Part shown: positions 17,917 through 27,555 of the stretch, piece by piece
Position numbering within the stretch: the first letter of the stretch is position 1
Layout: each line of letters starts with the position of its first letter
NCBI RefSeq assembly: GCF_017982655.1
Contig: NZ_JABXYX010000010.1
Span: 18,183-82,182, forward strand
DNA length: 64,000 nt
From: Brasilonema sp. CT11
GTDB lineage: Bacteria > Cyanobacteriota > Cyanobacteriia > Cyanobacteriales > Nostocaceae
Direction of reading: 5' to 3'
The notes under the pieces: model-generated
What the model saw: the letters and a program-made list of their open reading frames with translations, nothing else
The model's database searches: none
What the model was told of the DNA's origin: nothing
Position numbers and translations under genes: made by a program

Positions 17917-19146
17917 TCATGATTTCGGGGACTTGCGCTGTATTTTGATGTTGACAATAAGCTGACCTAAATCAGGCTTGTTTCCATTGTTACTGCTAGC
18001 TGGGATAAATTTTTGACCTTTGAAAATTTTCTCGGCGTATTCCTTATATTGTGTTGCTTGTGGTTCGGGAATTTTTTGTTTAGGGTCTAAAAATATACTA
18101 TTTAAATTTCCGCCCGAATCAATTATTAACAAAGCTTTAAACTCTACAGGCTGCTCGCTGAGTTCTGTATTGAGTGGAAGGGAATCTAGTTCTTTTTCCT
18201 TAAAATCTGCTGGTATCTGAGGAGGGTTATCTTGTTTATCTTTCTTAACAGCATCAGTGTCTATCTCCCAAGTTGCTAACGCCCCTCCTCCCCCTTTTTG
18301 CTCATCCGGTGGCGACTGTTCTGGTTTGACTGGTGGAGCAAGATCTGGTAGCGGTGTTTCTTTTCCATAAGTAACCTGTTGATCAGGTTGTTTAGGAAGA
18401 GGTTTTGGTTGCTCACCTGTTTCGGGTGAAGAATCAGGACGAGTTGAATCTGTGGTGTTATTCTGCGGATTTGGAGTTTGATTTTGTAATGGTTGATTCT
18501 GTGTGTCTGAATTATCCGCTAAAGTTGTGGGTTCTGGAGTTGGCTGGGGTTGTTGTGCTTGTGGGGTATCTTCTGGAGTCGGCTGTGGCGGAAGTTCTGG
18601 AGTATTTGCTATGAATGGTTCAGGTTGGCGAGTTGGTTGAGATGTTGCAATCGGTTCAGGATTTGGTTGTTCTTGCTTGATAACCCTTTTTTTTAAGGGT
18701 TGCTGAGTTTTATCCTTTACTTGAGGTTGAGAAGTTTTTGGGCTTGTGGGGTTTGCGAGTGCGATGGGCAAAGCCTCGCCTTCGGCGAACGCATTGCTAT
18801 CTTCTATAGTAGAGGTGGATTTTGGTGTTACATTTCCTTGAGTAGATAGCTTTGGTGAGCTTGTTACAGACGACTTTTGAGTTGTCGAGGGTTTTGTAGA
18901 CAAAACTGGTTTTACGTTTGATGACGCTTTTGGCTGTGAAGAAATCTCTACAAATTCTACTGGGATAGGATTTGACGAATTTCGTTGCGATAAGAGATTA
19001 TACGAATACGAGCGCAGTAGCCAAAACAGCAACAAGTGGAGAGTAAAAGAAATAGTGGCTACAGCAATCCACAAACCAGGTGGATCGCTGTGTCGCCTCC
19101 ATGAATTTTCTGGAATAGGAGTTTTGTCAGTAACCGATTGTGTCAT
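17917..19146 (-). CDS. TonB-like energy-transducer protein
   Basis: 409 aa with the layout of TonB-family proteins: a short cytoplasmic N-terminus, one membrane helix (about residues 25-45), a long Pro/Gln/Thr-rich periplasmic linker (about 70-310), and a C-terminal alpha/beta domain (VEFKALLIIDSGGNL ... GQLIVNIKIQ). This would couple proton-motive force to outer-membrane transporters, but no exbB/exbD is nearby, so the role is inferred from layout. A GC-rich palindromic repeat (18761-18792) lies in frame and encodes the odd segment AFAEGEALPIAL in the linker. Confidence 0.65.
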   Translation of the reverse strand: MTQSVTDKTPIPENSWRRHSDPPGLWIAVATISFTLHLLLFWLLRSYSYNLLSQRNSSNPIPVEFVEISSQPKASSNVKPVLSTKPSTTQKSSVTSSPKLSTQGNVTPKSTSTIEDSNAFAEGEALPIALANPTSPKTSQPQVKDKTQQPLKKRVIKQEQPNPEPIATSQPTRQPEPFIANTPELPPQPTPEDTPQAQQPQPTPEPTTLADNSDTQNQPLQNQTPNPQNNTTDSTRPDSSPETGEQPKPLPKQPDQQVTYGKETPLPDLAPPVKPEQSPPDEQKGGGGALATWEIDTDAVKKDKQDNPPQIPADFKEKELDSLPLNTELSEQPVEFKALLIIDSGGNLNSIFLDPKQKIPEPQATQYKEYAEKIFKGQKFIPASSNNGNKPDLGQLIVNIKIQRKSPKS

Positions 19147-19214
19147 ATCAACTTATGTGTTCTTAATCCTGAGCCAGTCTAACACTGCGTTATTACTTGT
19201 TGCGATTTGTTCAT

Positions 19215-19316
19215 AGGACTTACGCACCATCTGCTGTGAAACCCGGTTTCTTCGTTCGTATTTGGTTGCGGAACAGACGATTTTTGGTAGAAACCGGGTT
19301 TGTTTGCGTAAGTCCT
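19215..19316. repeat. Short MITE-like element, AGGACTTACGCA termini
   Basis: 102 bp. Termini AGGACTTACGCA (19215-19226) and TGCGTAAGTCCT (19305-19316) match those of the 307-bp element at 12323 exactly. A second nested inverted pair, GAAACCCGGTTTC and AGAAACCGGGTTT, lies inside. Non-coding. Confidence 0.75.
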
Positions 19317-19636
19317 GGTTCAATAACAGTTTGTTCACTCTCACTCAGTATGTTAAGTTTTTTTGGGTTTGCCTAAAGGACGGCTCCCGAAGGGAGCATC
19401 GCACTCGCTTTAACATTAGCAACTAAGTTGTTTTTGGTGGCAATCATGGTAAAGTTTGCGATATGGCAACAATTGAGATTAAATAGCAAAGTATACTATT
19501 CAACAAATACATACCTCCAATTTAGGAATCGGGATCATCACAAAGCTATGCTGAATTACTTGCTCACAGTAAACGGTTCATAGCGTGTTGAGGGTTCACA
19601 AAGTTTTCCTATAAGTTTGATGATGTTTTACGAGAT

Positions 19637-20287
19637 TTGAGAATATTTATATTGGATAAAATCAAAATTGAACTAGCTTTGAAACCCTTGTTTTTTCACT
19701 CATTTCCTCAAGAACCAGTCTTAGCCGCAGCGTTTCCAGCTTCTTGCCAATTTAAAATGCGTGCGGCTACACCTGCTGATTTGATTGGTGTTGCCCAAAT
19801 AATTGCCGAAAGCTTTCATAGCCAAAGTGGTGTATTAAAGTGGGTTTTTCCATTATTGCGTTTGGGTATATACGAAGACTTAAGGCATCGTTTCGCATCT
19901 CCTGCACCTCATCATCTGTGTTTGGTTGCTGTTGACATGACTGCCGATACTGCAAGCAACATCGTTGGGACTGTAGAATTGGGTGTGCGTTTTAGCGATT
20001 CTTGGATGCAAGCAGGTAAGAGTTTTCCGTACTTGTCTAATTTAGCTATAGATCCAAAATACCGTAGGCAAGGTGCTGCTTCTGGGTTACTGACAGCTTG
20101 TGAAAAGGTTTGCCTCTGTTGGGGGTTTCAAGATTTATACCTCCATGTTTTGGAAAATAACTATCAGGCACGGCAGCTTTATTTTAAGTTGGGATATCAG
20201 GAGCAAAAAGTGGAATCTCATTTGAATATACTGTTTTTCAGACGCTCACGCCAGATTCTCTTGCGTAAGCGCCTAAATGCGACTTAA
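19637..20287 (+). CDS. GNAT family N-acetyltransferase
   Basis: An acetyl-CoA-dependent acetyltransferase of RimI-like type. The GNAT fold starts at about residue 42 (MRAATPADLIGVAQIIAESF); the acetyl-CoA-binding P-loop is YRRQGAASGLL, and LYLHVLENNYQARQLYFKLGY closes the domain. The substrate is unknown. The first in-frame start is TTG at 19637; an ATG at 19757 would leave only the GNAT core, so the N-terminus is uncertain. It stands alone between repeat-rich gaps. Confidence 0.85.
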   Translation: MRIFILDKIKIELALKPLFFHSFPQEPVLAAAFPASCQFKMRAATPADLIGVAQIIAESFHSQSGVLKWVFPLLRLGIYEDLRHRFASPAPHHLCLVAVDMTADTASNIVGTVELGVRFSDSWMQAGKSFPYLSNLAIDPKYRRQGAASGLLTACEKVCLCWGFQDLYLHVLENNYQARQLYFKLGYQEQKVESHLNILFFRRSRQILLRKRLNAT

Positions 20288-21425
20288 TTGTCTGAATTCT
20301 CTCCTCAATCAGTTTTCTGGCGTATAGTATATCGCAACACCACTTGTAGGATTAACAGATCAAAACAGTCGTGTTATTCGCCTCCGGTGCACCACTAGAC
20401 AGCCTCTGTCTCTGCCGTAAATACCTACTACAGACATTTCAAGTTAATACTACTTGATATGATACGAGGAAGTTGTGTCTGCTTGAGAGTTGATTTCGAT
20501 GATCTGGAAATCTGTGTTCTGTTTGTGATTTTATATTGAGTTTCTACCAATCAGAAGATGCAAATTTTTCCTAATTAACGTTATTCTAAATTTACATAAG
20601 CAAATTCAAGATATTTAACAAACGAGAGCATGACGGCTTCTTGACTGACTTTTTACTAGAAGATAAAAGTTATCATTAAGAATATTTTTTTTAAAATGTT
20701 AGAGAATCCTAACTAAATAGACTTGACTAGTTACAATAAATAAATGTAGCAGTCCTAAATCATTTGTGAAAACAAGATCCCCGACTTCGTAAAAGTTGTC
20801 GGGGATCTGTGTCTCTCAATTTATGCGCTACGCGCAGGCACTTTCACACGAATAAAATAGGATTGCTACACTATCATCATTTTGATAACAGTATTTATTT
20901 ACAAATTTTTATAAAAAGACAAAATAAAAGATTTATGTTTGTAAATCTTACTTAATTTGAAATAACTTCAAGTGTTGATCCAAAATATATGCGAACAATT
21001 TAATTAGCATATGAAAAAAGAAAAATTTTAAAAAAATTATGTATTAAGTTGGCAGATTTGTTAAGAAACAATTGACTATTGAAACAAGAGCGTAAATATT
21101 TAATGCTTACTCTTTCAAATAGATTCTTATTATGACATTAGAGAAATAACGCTAAAAACAATTTCATTCATCACGATAACTTTGTATTCTAGATATCTTT
21201 CTTTATATAAACTTTAATAAAAGGCTTCTTTTGTAGAAGACAACTTCCGTTAAATTTCGTAAAATGTGAGTATTCAATTACTGATAAGCTCTCTTTATTC
21301 TTTAAGATAAATAGAGAAGCCAACTGTTAATAGTAAAGAAAGTTTGAAGCTGTGATTGTACTATAAATATATTCATCTACTGATAGTGCAAAAAACAACC
21401 AAGTTCATTCAAATTTCGAGAAAAG
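20288..21425. other. 1.1-kb AT-rich gap
   Basis: No credible coding frame. The gap contains the palindromic element at 20746-20869; the rest (20870-21425) is very AT-rich and without recognisable signals, apart from the presumed promoter of the gene at 21426. Confidence 0.5.
20746..20869. repeat. Inverted-repeat element, GTAGCAGTCCTA termini
   Basis: Left end GTAGCAGTCCTAAATCATTT and right end AAATAGGATTGCTAC are imperfect inverted copies. A strong inner hairpin, AGATCCCCGACTT / AAGTTGTCGGGGATCT, occupies the centre. Related termini occur at 52783-52928. Non-coding and probably a non-autonomous element. Confidence 0.65.
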
Positions 21426-21980
21426 ATGGATAGCGAAAACTACCAGCGCTATCAGACTACTATGGTATCTACTTATTACCCTGACACCAGTTTCCTCGAC
21501 TATCTTGTCATGCCAGATGGAACTGAGCAATCTTATAGCTCGGACCTCCTAACGATGCTGCTGAGTGGAAAAGTTTTTATCGTCAACAGTCGTAGACGAA
21601 ATGGTTTAATACTGTTTAAACGTTACCATGCCGAGTTTGCAGGTCCGGGAGCAGCCGTGGGTGGTGATTATGATCGTGATTGTCGAGGTGCATTGCCTAT
21701 AGGTAACCTGTCGTTGTTAAATCCGGAATCTCATGAAGAACGCCAAAAAGCCTACTTAATTAGGCGACAGTGGATTCGGTTAATCAAACAAATTACAGAA
21801 AACCAAGTACCTGGACAGCGAATTCAGAAGATACTAGACCAATTTGAACAATACTTTCCAGCAGAAATGGTTGCTCAATTGCCAGATGAGGCTTTTGCCC
21901 TTTTAGTGGGTGTAATACCACAAACTGTGGCAATATTACGCCGCATGAGTAGCGAAGAAGAAAGAAATTTTGATGACTGA
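21426..21980 (+). CDS. Hypothetical protein, 184 aa
   Basis: I do not recognise the family. The protein is soluble, with no signal peptide. Its first half is strand-rich (SFLDYLVMPDGTEQSY, GKVFIVNSRRRNGLILFKRYH); a short Gly/Asp loop (GGDYDRDCRGALPIG) follows; the second half is helical (RRQWIRLIKQI ... LDQFEQYFPAEMVAQL). Composition and codon use are normal. It is preceded by a long AT-rich non-coding region and followed by a convergent hisC relic. Confidence 0.65.
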   Translation: MDSENYQRYQTTMVSTYYPDTSFLDYLVMPDGTEQSYSSDLLTMLLSGKVFIVNSRRRNGLILFKRYHAEFAGPGAAVGGDYDRDCRGALPIGNLSLLNPESHEERQKAYLIRRQWIRLIKQITENQVPGQRIQKILDQFEQYFPAEMVAQLPDEAFALLVGVIPQTVAILRRMSSEEERNFDD

Positions 21981-22099
21981 GTTTTAGCTGTTTTGCTTTT
22001 ATCAGACACAATTTGAGTAGAAGTGAGTATTACATCCTATTTCAACAATTACGAATTGAAAGAATGTGCTTTTATGTTAATGTCACCTCAAAATGAAAT

Positions 22100-22699
22100 T
22101 CATTTATTTAAACAAAGTAAAGCAGCTTGCAGCCGATTTCGTGTCCTTTGCATTTTCTTCTGGAATTCCTACAGTAATTCGCAATCCTCCGTTGATTTCT
22201 CGCACCAAGCGTGAATATTTTTGAGAGCAGTGTCTTGTGAGTGAGAATTATTTGGTTTCAGACGTAAATAAACAAAGTCTGTCGCGCTTTGCCAAACTTG
22301 TAATGCCGAATGTTGAGAGAAAGCTTGAATCTGTTCATCTGAACCTAACCCAACCGAAATGTGGGAAGGTGTGAAGACAGATAGCCGAAAGTGAGCAGAT
22401 TCATTGACATACTCGGCGATGGCACCATGAAGTGTTTCATATCCGCCATCAGGGTAACGGTTCGTCTCAAGGAGTTGCTGATATGTCCAAGCTAGTTTTT
22501 CTTTTAACTCTGGTGGCAGATCGTAGGGACTTTCATTCGTGTCTAGGCGGTCAAGGCTTCGACTTCGCTCAGCCTTGACCCCTCGCGGAGCTGAGGGGTC
22601 AATTTGGGTAGATGCTTGGACGTTTTGAGCAGTATCGCTACTGGAGTGAGGTTTGTAAGCGGTTAATTGCACTAAGTCTGACCTGATGAATGGCAGCAT
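22100..22699 (-). pseudogene. hisC: Decayed histidinol-phosphate aminotransferase gene
   Basis: The N-terminal HisC sequence is clear ([40 protein letters not shown]). After [14 protein letters not shown] the frame jumps to the C-terminal part ([15 protein letters not shown]), so roughly 150-190 codons including the PLP-lysine are gone. Two more lesions follow: a frame change after ALKNIH, before [14 protein letters not shown], and another after PEENAK, before TRNRLQAAL. A palindromic repeat block (22543-22613) is also inserted near the N-terminus. The protein cannot be active; a working hisC must exist elsewhere. Confidence 0.9.
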
Positions 22700-22766
22700 A
22701 ACTAGTTATGGGTCTTAGTCATTAGCAAAAAATAATTAATGACTAAGGATCGTTGATTATACAACT

Positions 22767-23408
22767 TTATGGAAACTGACAAAAGAGCCGAATTGTTTGC
22801 CAAATTTCTGCCATGACATTACCTAAACCGTGATCGCTGTCAAGTTCTATCAACTCCACCCAAGGACGTTTTTGGGCAAAATCATGACTGGCTTGAATAG
22901 GAATCACTTCATCATGTCGTCCGTGCAGGATAAGGGTGGGGATAGGACGTTGTAACGTTTCCTCTTTATATTGACTAGCGTCTGTCACGAAATCGTAACT
23001 TAGAGGAAGTTGTTTCTGTTCGCCATAGTGGTAAACCATCAGATATCTTTCTTTTTGCCAGCGCTGTATCGCCTCATCTCCTAACTTGGGTAACCAATGG
23101 CATAAAAACCCAAAAGCAGGCGCTAAAAGGACGAGGCGTTGCACTTGTGGATATTGCTGTCCCAGATGGGCGGCGCTCAAACCACCCAAACTGGAACCAA
23201 TAAGCGTTACTGGTGTAGAATCATGATTGAATTCGGACGCAATTTGAGAAAGCTGGCGAGTGATTGTCAGGTGAGAAAAATCGTCAGCATTCAAATCAGG
23301 GATTTTTAACTTGATATTGGCTTGTGCAAAGCAAGTACGTATGTACTTTGCTTTTGCAGAATCAGGACTGGATGCAAAGCCGTGAAGATAAATAAATTCA
23401 CCAGACAT
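22767..23408 (-). CDS. YqiA/YcfP-like alpha/beta-fold esterase
   Basis: A small alpha/beta hydrolase of the UPF0227/YqiA kind. It starts MSGEFIYLHGFASSPDSAKA, carries the nucleophile elbow IGSSLGGL, and has Asp in LHGRHDEVIP and His in DSDHGLGN as the rest of the triad. I chose the ATG at 23408 (213 aa); the frame is open further upstream but that part overlaps the gor gene. It starts 43 bp after the gor stop on the same strand and may be co-transcribed. Confidence 0.85.
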   Translation of the reverse strand: MSGEFIYLHGFASSPDSAKAKYIRTCFAQANIKLKIPDLNADDFSHLTITRQLSQIASEFNHDSTPVTLIGSSLGGLSAAHLGQQYPQVQRLVLLAPAFGFLCHWLPKLGDEAIQRWQKERYLMVYHYGEQKQLPLSYDFVTDASQYKEETLQRPIPTLILHGRHDEVIPIQASHDFAQKRPWVELIELDSDHGLGNVMAEIWQTIRLFCQFP

Positions 23409-23451
23409 GAAGTTTGACCAAGCCCCAAAGGGGCGGGTGTAGCTGACTTGT

Positions 23452-24831
23452 TCAGCGCATGGTGACGAATTCTTCTGCTGATGTAGGATGGATACCAACA
23501 GTAGCATCAAAGTCTTTTTTGGTTGCGCCCATTTTCACGGCGATCGCCACGCCTTGAATAATTTCACCTGCGCTTTCACCTACCATATGAGCGCCTAACA
23601 CTTTATCTGTGTTAGCATCCACAATCAACTTCATCATTGTCTTTTCTGATGAGCCTGTCAAACTGTGGAATAACGGACGGAAGCGAGTGCGATAAATTTT
23701 CACTCCGTCGTCACCGAATTTAGAACGTGCTTCAGCTTCAGTCAAACCAACAGTAGCGGCTTCGGGTGTGGTAAATACGGCTGTGGCGACATCTTCGTGA
23801 CTGAACACGCGGCGGTTACCACCGTATTCACTGTCTGCAAAAGCACGACCTTCGCCTATCGCTACAGGAGTGAGATTGATTCTGTCGGTAACATCACCTA
23901 CAGCAAAAATATTCGGTTGAGAAGTTTGACTGTATTCGTTGACAGCGATCGCGTTCATTGTGTTATATGCTGGTCCTTCGTCGGAAGTTGCAACAATATC
24001 AACTCCAACATTTTCTAAACCTAATCCTTCTACATTAGGTGAGCGACCTGTTGCGACTAAAAACACATCAGCAGTCAGTGGTTCAGTATGTTCTCCTGAT
24101 AACGTCAGTTTTAAACCTTCTGGGACTTGTTCCACAGCTTTTACTACAGTATTCTTGATGATTTTTATTCCGTTATTGATCATTCCTTCTTGTATTTCAA
24201 GCTGGATGTCTTGATCAAAACCTTTCAAAATCAAGTCTTTGCGGATAATTTGCGTCACTTGAGAGCCTAATCCGCGCATGATAGAGGCGAATTCTGAGCC
24301 GATATAGCCTGAACCAATAATGACGATATGTTTTGGTTGTTTTTTGAGATGAAAGATTTCGTTGGAAGTTATGGCATGTTCCATTCCTGATACATCAGGT
24401 TTGATAGGACGTCCTCCGACGGCAATCAAAATTTTGTCTGCTGTAACTTTACGTCCGTCTACTTCTACTGTGTGCGGGTCTATTAGCGTAGCACGACCTT
24501 GTAAAAGTTGGACTCCTGCTTTGTCTAAAAAGTTAATGTGCAGTTGCGAGAGTCGGCGAACTTCCTTATCTATTGTTGTGATAAAACGTTCCCAGTCTAG
24601 TTGTGCTTCACCCACCTTCCAGCCATAACCAGCCGCATCATGAAACAATCCGGGAAAGTGGGATGCGTACACCATCAGTTTTTTGGGAACACAGCCACGA
24701 ATCACACAGGTTCCACCCACTAAGTCATTTTCGGCAATGGCTACTTTTGCCCCGTAGCTTGCGGCGCGTTTGGAAGCAGCCAAACCGCCAGAACCAGCGC
24801 CAATGACAAATAGGTCGTAATCATATGTCAT
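23452..24831 (-). CDS. gor: Glutathione reductase
   Basis: A flavoenzyme that reduces glutathione disulfide in the cytosol. FAD motif GAGSGG at residue 11; redox disulfide CVIRGC (Cys42/Cys47), the form found in cyanobacterial and plastid enzymes; catalytic His in GIHPTSAEEF at the C-terminus. The NADPH-binding loop has Arg197 and Lys203 (IIRKDLILKGFD), matching the 2'-phosphate-binding basic pair of NADPH-dependent enzymes. 459 aa is normal. A second, diverged copy lies upstream on the same strand. Confidence 0.95.
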   Translation of the reverse strand: MTYDYDLFVIGAGSGGLAASKRAASYGAKVAIAENDLVGGTCVIRGCVPKKLMVYASHFPGLFHDAAGYGWKVGEAQLDWERFITTIDKEVRRLSQLHINFLDKAGVQLLQGRATLIDPHTVEVDGRKVTADKILIAVGGRPIKPDVSGMEHAITSNEIFHLKKQPKHIVIIGSGYIGSEFASIMRGLGSQVTQIIRKDLILKGFDQDIQLEIQEGMINNGIKIIKNTVVKAVEQVPEGLKLTLSGEHTEPLTADVFLVATGRSPNVEGLGLENVGVDIVATSDEGPAYNTMNAIAVNEYSQTSQPNIFAVGDVTDRINLTPVAIGEGRAFADSEYGGNRRVFSHEDVATAVFTTPEAATVGLTEAEARSKFGDDGVKIYRTRFRPLFHSLTGSSEKTMMKLIVDANTDKVLGAHMVGESAGEIIQGVAIAVKMGATKKDFDATVGIHPTSAEEFVTMR

Positions 24832-25085
24832 AGTTTTTAGCTTCCGTTAATTAAGTCCTTAAGAATCATTAAAAAAACTTGATACCATTCCACCAACAAA
24901 AGTTACATCTTGTAGGTGAGATGGTATCTTTTTAAGAAAAGTTTTGAGGCACAACGAAATGATTTCCTAATGGCACTCAGATAACCCTCACTCAATTCGT
25001 TGTGCCATAAATTCCCATTCTTTGCTGTACAATTTTATTCTCGCAAAGTTCAGGTATGTTTTGTTGACACCATTGAGTGATTTCC

Positions 25086-26435
25086 TTACAGGGAATGAAA
25101 AAGAAATTCCTCACCTGTTGTGGGATGAATGCCAATTGTCTCATCTATGTCTTGCTTGGTAATACCCTTGCGAATAGCAACAGCAAGACTTTGAATGATA
25201 TCTGCGGCATGTTCACCAACCATGTGAGCGCCCAAAACGCGTTCAGATTCACCATTCACTACTATTTTTATCGTAGCTTGTTCGTCCTTTTCTGTCATTT
25301 GAAATAGCATTGGTTGAAAGTGAACGCTGTAACATTTTACAATTTCACCAAATTTTTCCCGTGCTTCTGCTTCGGTCATACCAACAGCTGCTGCTTCTGG
25401 TCGGGCAAAAACAGCAGAGGGGGCTAGTTCATAATCAACTTTTTGGGGTTTTTTACCAAAAACTGTATTGGCAAAAGCACGACCTTCTGCTTTGGCAACT
25501 GGGCTTAATTGCAGGCGATTAGTGCAATCACCCACGGCAAAAATGTTTTCTACAGTTGTGCGGTTGTAGTCATCGACTTTTATTGCGCCTTTTTCCTCAA
25601 GTTCTACTCCAGCGTTTTCCAAACCGAGATTTTCGGTATTTGGAGCACGACCTGTGGCAATCAATATAGTATCCGCCGCAATTGTTTGTTGGGAGTCGCC
25701 AGTAATGGTTAACACCAATTTTTCTTCTGAGTATTTGATCTGTTTGAGGCTACTGTTGCCAATAAAGCGAATCCCCCTTTTGTTGAAACTTTCTTGAACA
25801 CCCAAGCGAATGTCCTCATCAAATCCTGATAAAATCATCTCATCGTGGTCAATGAGCGTGACATCGCACCCAAAAGCGTTCATCATGCTGGAAAATTCCA
25901 CACCAATATAGCCGCCGCCAATAATTGCTAAGCGTTTGGGTAAGTAAGGTAAATCAAACATCTGGCGGGAAGTAATGGCGTATTCAATGCCTGGAATGTT
26001 TGGCTTATTAGCGCCCCCACCCACAGCAATTAAAATCTTATCAGCCGTATATTTGCGTTCGTTAATTTCGACAGTGTGAGGATCGACGAAAGTCGCATGA
26101 CCCCGAATCAATTCAATGCCAGCTTGTTGGAACTGCTTAGAATACGAATGGTGAATGCCTTCGATGTGCTGGTATACAGACTTGATGAATTGTGTCCAGT
26201 CAAAGTGGCTTTTGCACTCACTCCAACCGTAGCTGTGTGCTATCTGGTTTTGCAAGGCGAAATCAGCAGCGTAGACAATCAATTTTTTAGGTACGCAACC
26301 GCGATTAACACAAGTACCACCGACGGCTTCTTGTTCGGCAATAGCGACACGGATGCCATAGCTTGCTGCTGCCTTAGCTGCTGCCAGTCCTCCTGGACCA
26401 GCACCAATCACAAACAGGTCGTAATCGAATGTCAT
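25086..26435 (-). CDS. Glutathione reductase-like flavoprotein, second copy
   Basis: 450 aa, paralogous to the neighbouring gor along its whole length. FAD motif GAGPGG, redox pair CVNRGC (Cys42/Cys47) and C-terminal HPTTGEEF are intact, so it should be an active disulfide reductase. The loop after the second nucleotide-binding strand reads LIDHDEMILSGFD: the Arg and Lys of gor are replaced by Asp196 and Ser202, so NADPH preference is doubtful. The start at 26435 (MTFDYDLF) aligns with gor; an upstream ATG adds 17 unlikely residues. Substrate may be glutathione disulfide or another disulfide. Confidence 0.85.
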   Translation of the reverse strand: MTFDYDLFVIGAGPGGLAAAKAAASYGIRVAIAEQEAVGGTCVNRGCVPKKLIVYAADFALQNQIAHSYGWSECKSHFDWTQFIKSVYQHIEGIHHSYSKQFQQAGIELIRGHATFVDPHTVEINERKYTADKILIAVGGGANKPNIPGIEYAITSRQMFDLPYLPKRLAIIGGGYIGVEFSSMMNAFGCDVTLIDHDEMILSGFDEDIRLGVQESFNKRGIRFIGNSSLKQIKYSEEKLVLTITGDSQQTIAADTILIATGRAPNTENLGLENAGVELEEKGAIKVDDYNRTTVENIFAVGDCTNRLQLSPVAKAEGRAFANTVFGKKPQKVDYELAPSAVFARPEAAAVGMTEAEAREKFGEIVKCYSVHFQPMLFQMTEKDEQATIKIVVNGESERVLGAHMVGEHAADIIQSLAVAIRKGITKQDIDETIGIHPTTGEEFLFHSL

Positions 26436-26486
26436 GACTTTCGGGAGAATCAAAAGCAAAGTACTGATTTTTGCTTCTATTTTCAA

Positions 26487-26822
26487 CTAATTTTAGTTAC
26501 AGCTGCATCTATCTTGACTTTGATTTTGGATTCTGCTGTCTGCAATCAAGATGATTAAATCTCTTGTTTTGTCAAGTTTTCTGGGGATGATTTTTTGATA
26601 AGCCCTTTGGCTTTAGTTAAATTTTCTTGGTAACTTTGTGGTTCACCTAGTAGCACAACTGAACAACGTGAGCAGGTGTAACCGCTAGGGGGACGACTCT
26701 ACCAGATTCCCGACGGATTATTATTATTATCAAGATTAAAAAAGTTTATCTTCTGTCTTGGGGCTGTATTGAAAGGTCTACAGAAGTAGATATTTTCCTT
26801 TTTCTTCTGTAAAGTTTAGAGT
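26487..26822. other. Intergenic region upstream of second gor copy and a GNAT gene
   Basis: About 336 bp between divergent genes. It contains an ATT trinucleotide run (near 26715) and no clear RNA or coding feature. Confidence 0.35.
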
Positions 26823-27335
26823 ATGAAAAGCATCGAAGTTACAAGAACTCACCTCCAAATGCGATCGCCCGATGAGCATAAGCCAGTAAAGATCGTAGGC
26901 GACGATCGCGCACACGTTACTCAGGTTTTTGATTGTCCTGCATCCTTTTACCGTTACCTATATTGTGAAGTTGGACGTGAGTATCATTGGGTGTATCGTC
27001 GCAGTTGGACAGATGAGCAGATTCAAACACACCTGAGTCAACCAAGCATTTCATTGTGGGTGTTTTATTACACAGGAGCACCTAGCGGTTACTTTGAGTT
27101 AGAGCAATACGAAGATGGCTCAGTTGAAATTATTTACTTTGGACTACTCAAGGAGTATATAGGACGTGGACTAGGTAAGTATCTGTTGACAATAGCAATT
27201 GAGCAGGCTTGGAAAAAGGCAACTCATCACATTTCGGTACATACCTGCACGTTAGACCATCCAGCGGCACTTAGCAACTATCTTAAGCGGGGATTTAAAC
27301 CCTTTGAGCAGGAAACTTATATCATGACAACTTAA
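26823..27335 (+). CDS. GNAT family N-acetyltransferase
   Basis: 170 aa. The GNAT core is visible from about residue 55: YYTGAPSGYFELEQ, then the acetyl-CoA loop EYIGRGLGKYLL, then HTCTLDHPAALSNYLKRGF. The Tyr-rich N-terminal part (SFYRYLYCEVGREYHWVYRR) is typical of a subgroup of this family, but the substrate is unknown. It stands alone, facing the toxin-antitoxin remnants; a 39-bp segment matching its 3' part recurs near 28270. Confidence 0.88.
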   Translation: MKSIEVTRTHLQMRSPDEHKPVKIVGDDRAHVTQVFDCPASFYRYLYCEVGREYHWVYRRSWTDEQIQTHLSQPSISLWVFYYTGAPSGYFELEQYEDGSVEIIYFGLLKEYIGRGLGKYLLTIAIEQAWKKATHHISVHTCTLDHPAALSNYLKRGFKPFEQETYIMTT

Positions 27336-27396
27336 TACAGAGGGGAATACAGCAATAGATCAAGCAAATGATGTTTGAAATCAAGAAGCACTAGAC

Positions 27397-27534
27397 TCAC
27401 AGAGTTAGTGCGATAAGCCCGCTTGCTTTAGCTTGTGCGATCGCCTGGTTTGTGTAAAGTTTTAAGACGCCTTTGCCAGAAGAACGCATTTTGTAGCCGT
27501 TGTCGAACTTTTCGTCAAATTCTTGTGCTTTCAT
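27397..27534 (-). CDS. 45-codon fragment with a BrnA/CopG-antitoxin-like start
   Basis: Reads MKAQEFDEKFDNG and then an unrelated basic stretch. The first 12 residues resemble the start of BrnA-type antitoxins; the rest does not. It lies 21 bp after the reconstructed end of the PIN gene. It may be a chimeric remnant rather than a working gene. Confidence 0.3.
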   Translation of the reverse strand: MKAQEFDEKFDNGYKMRSSGKGVLKLYTNQAIAQAKASGLIALTL

Positions 27535-27555
27535 ACCGCCGTATGGAAATTCTTG

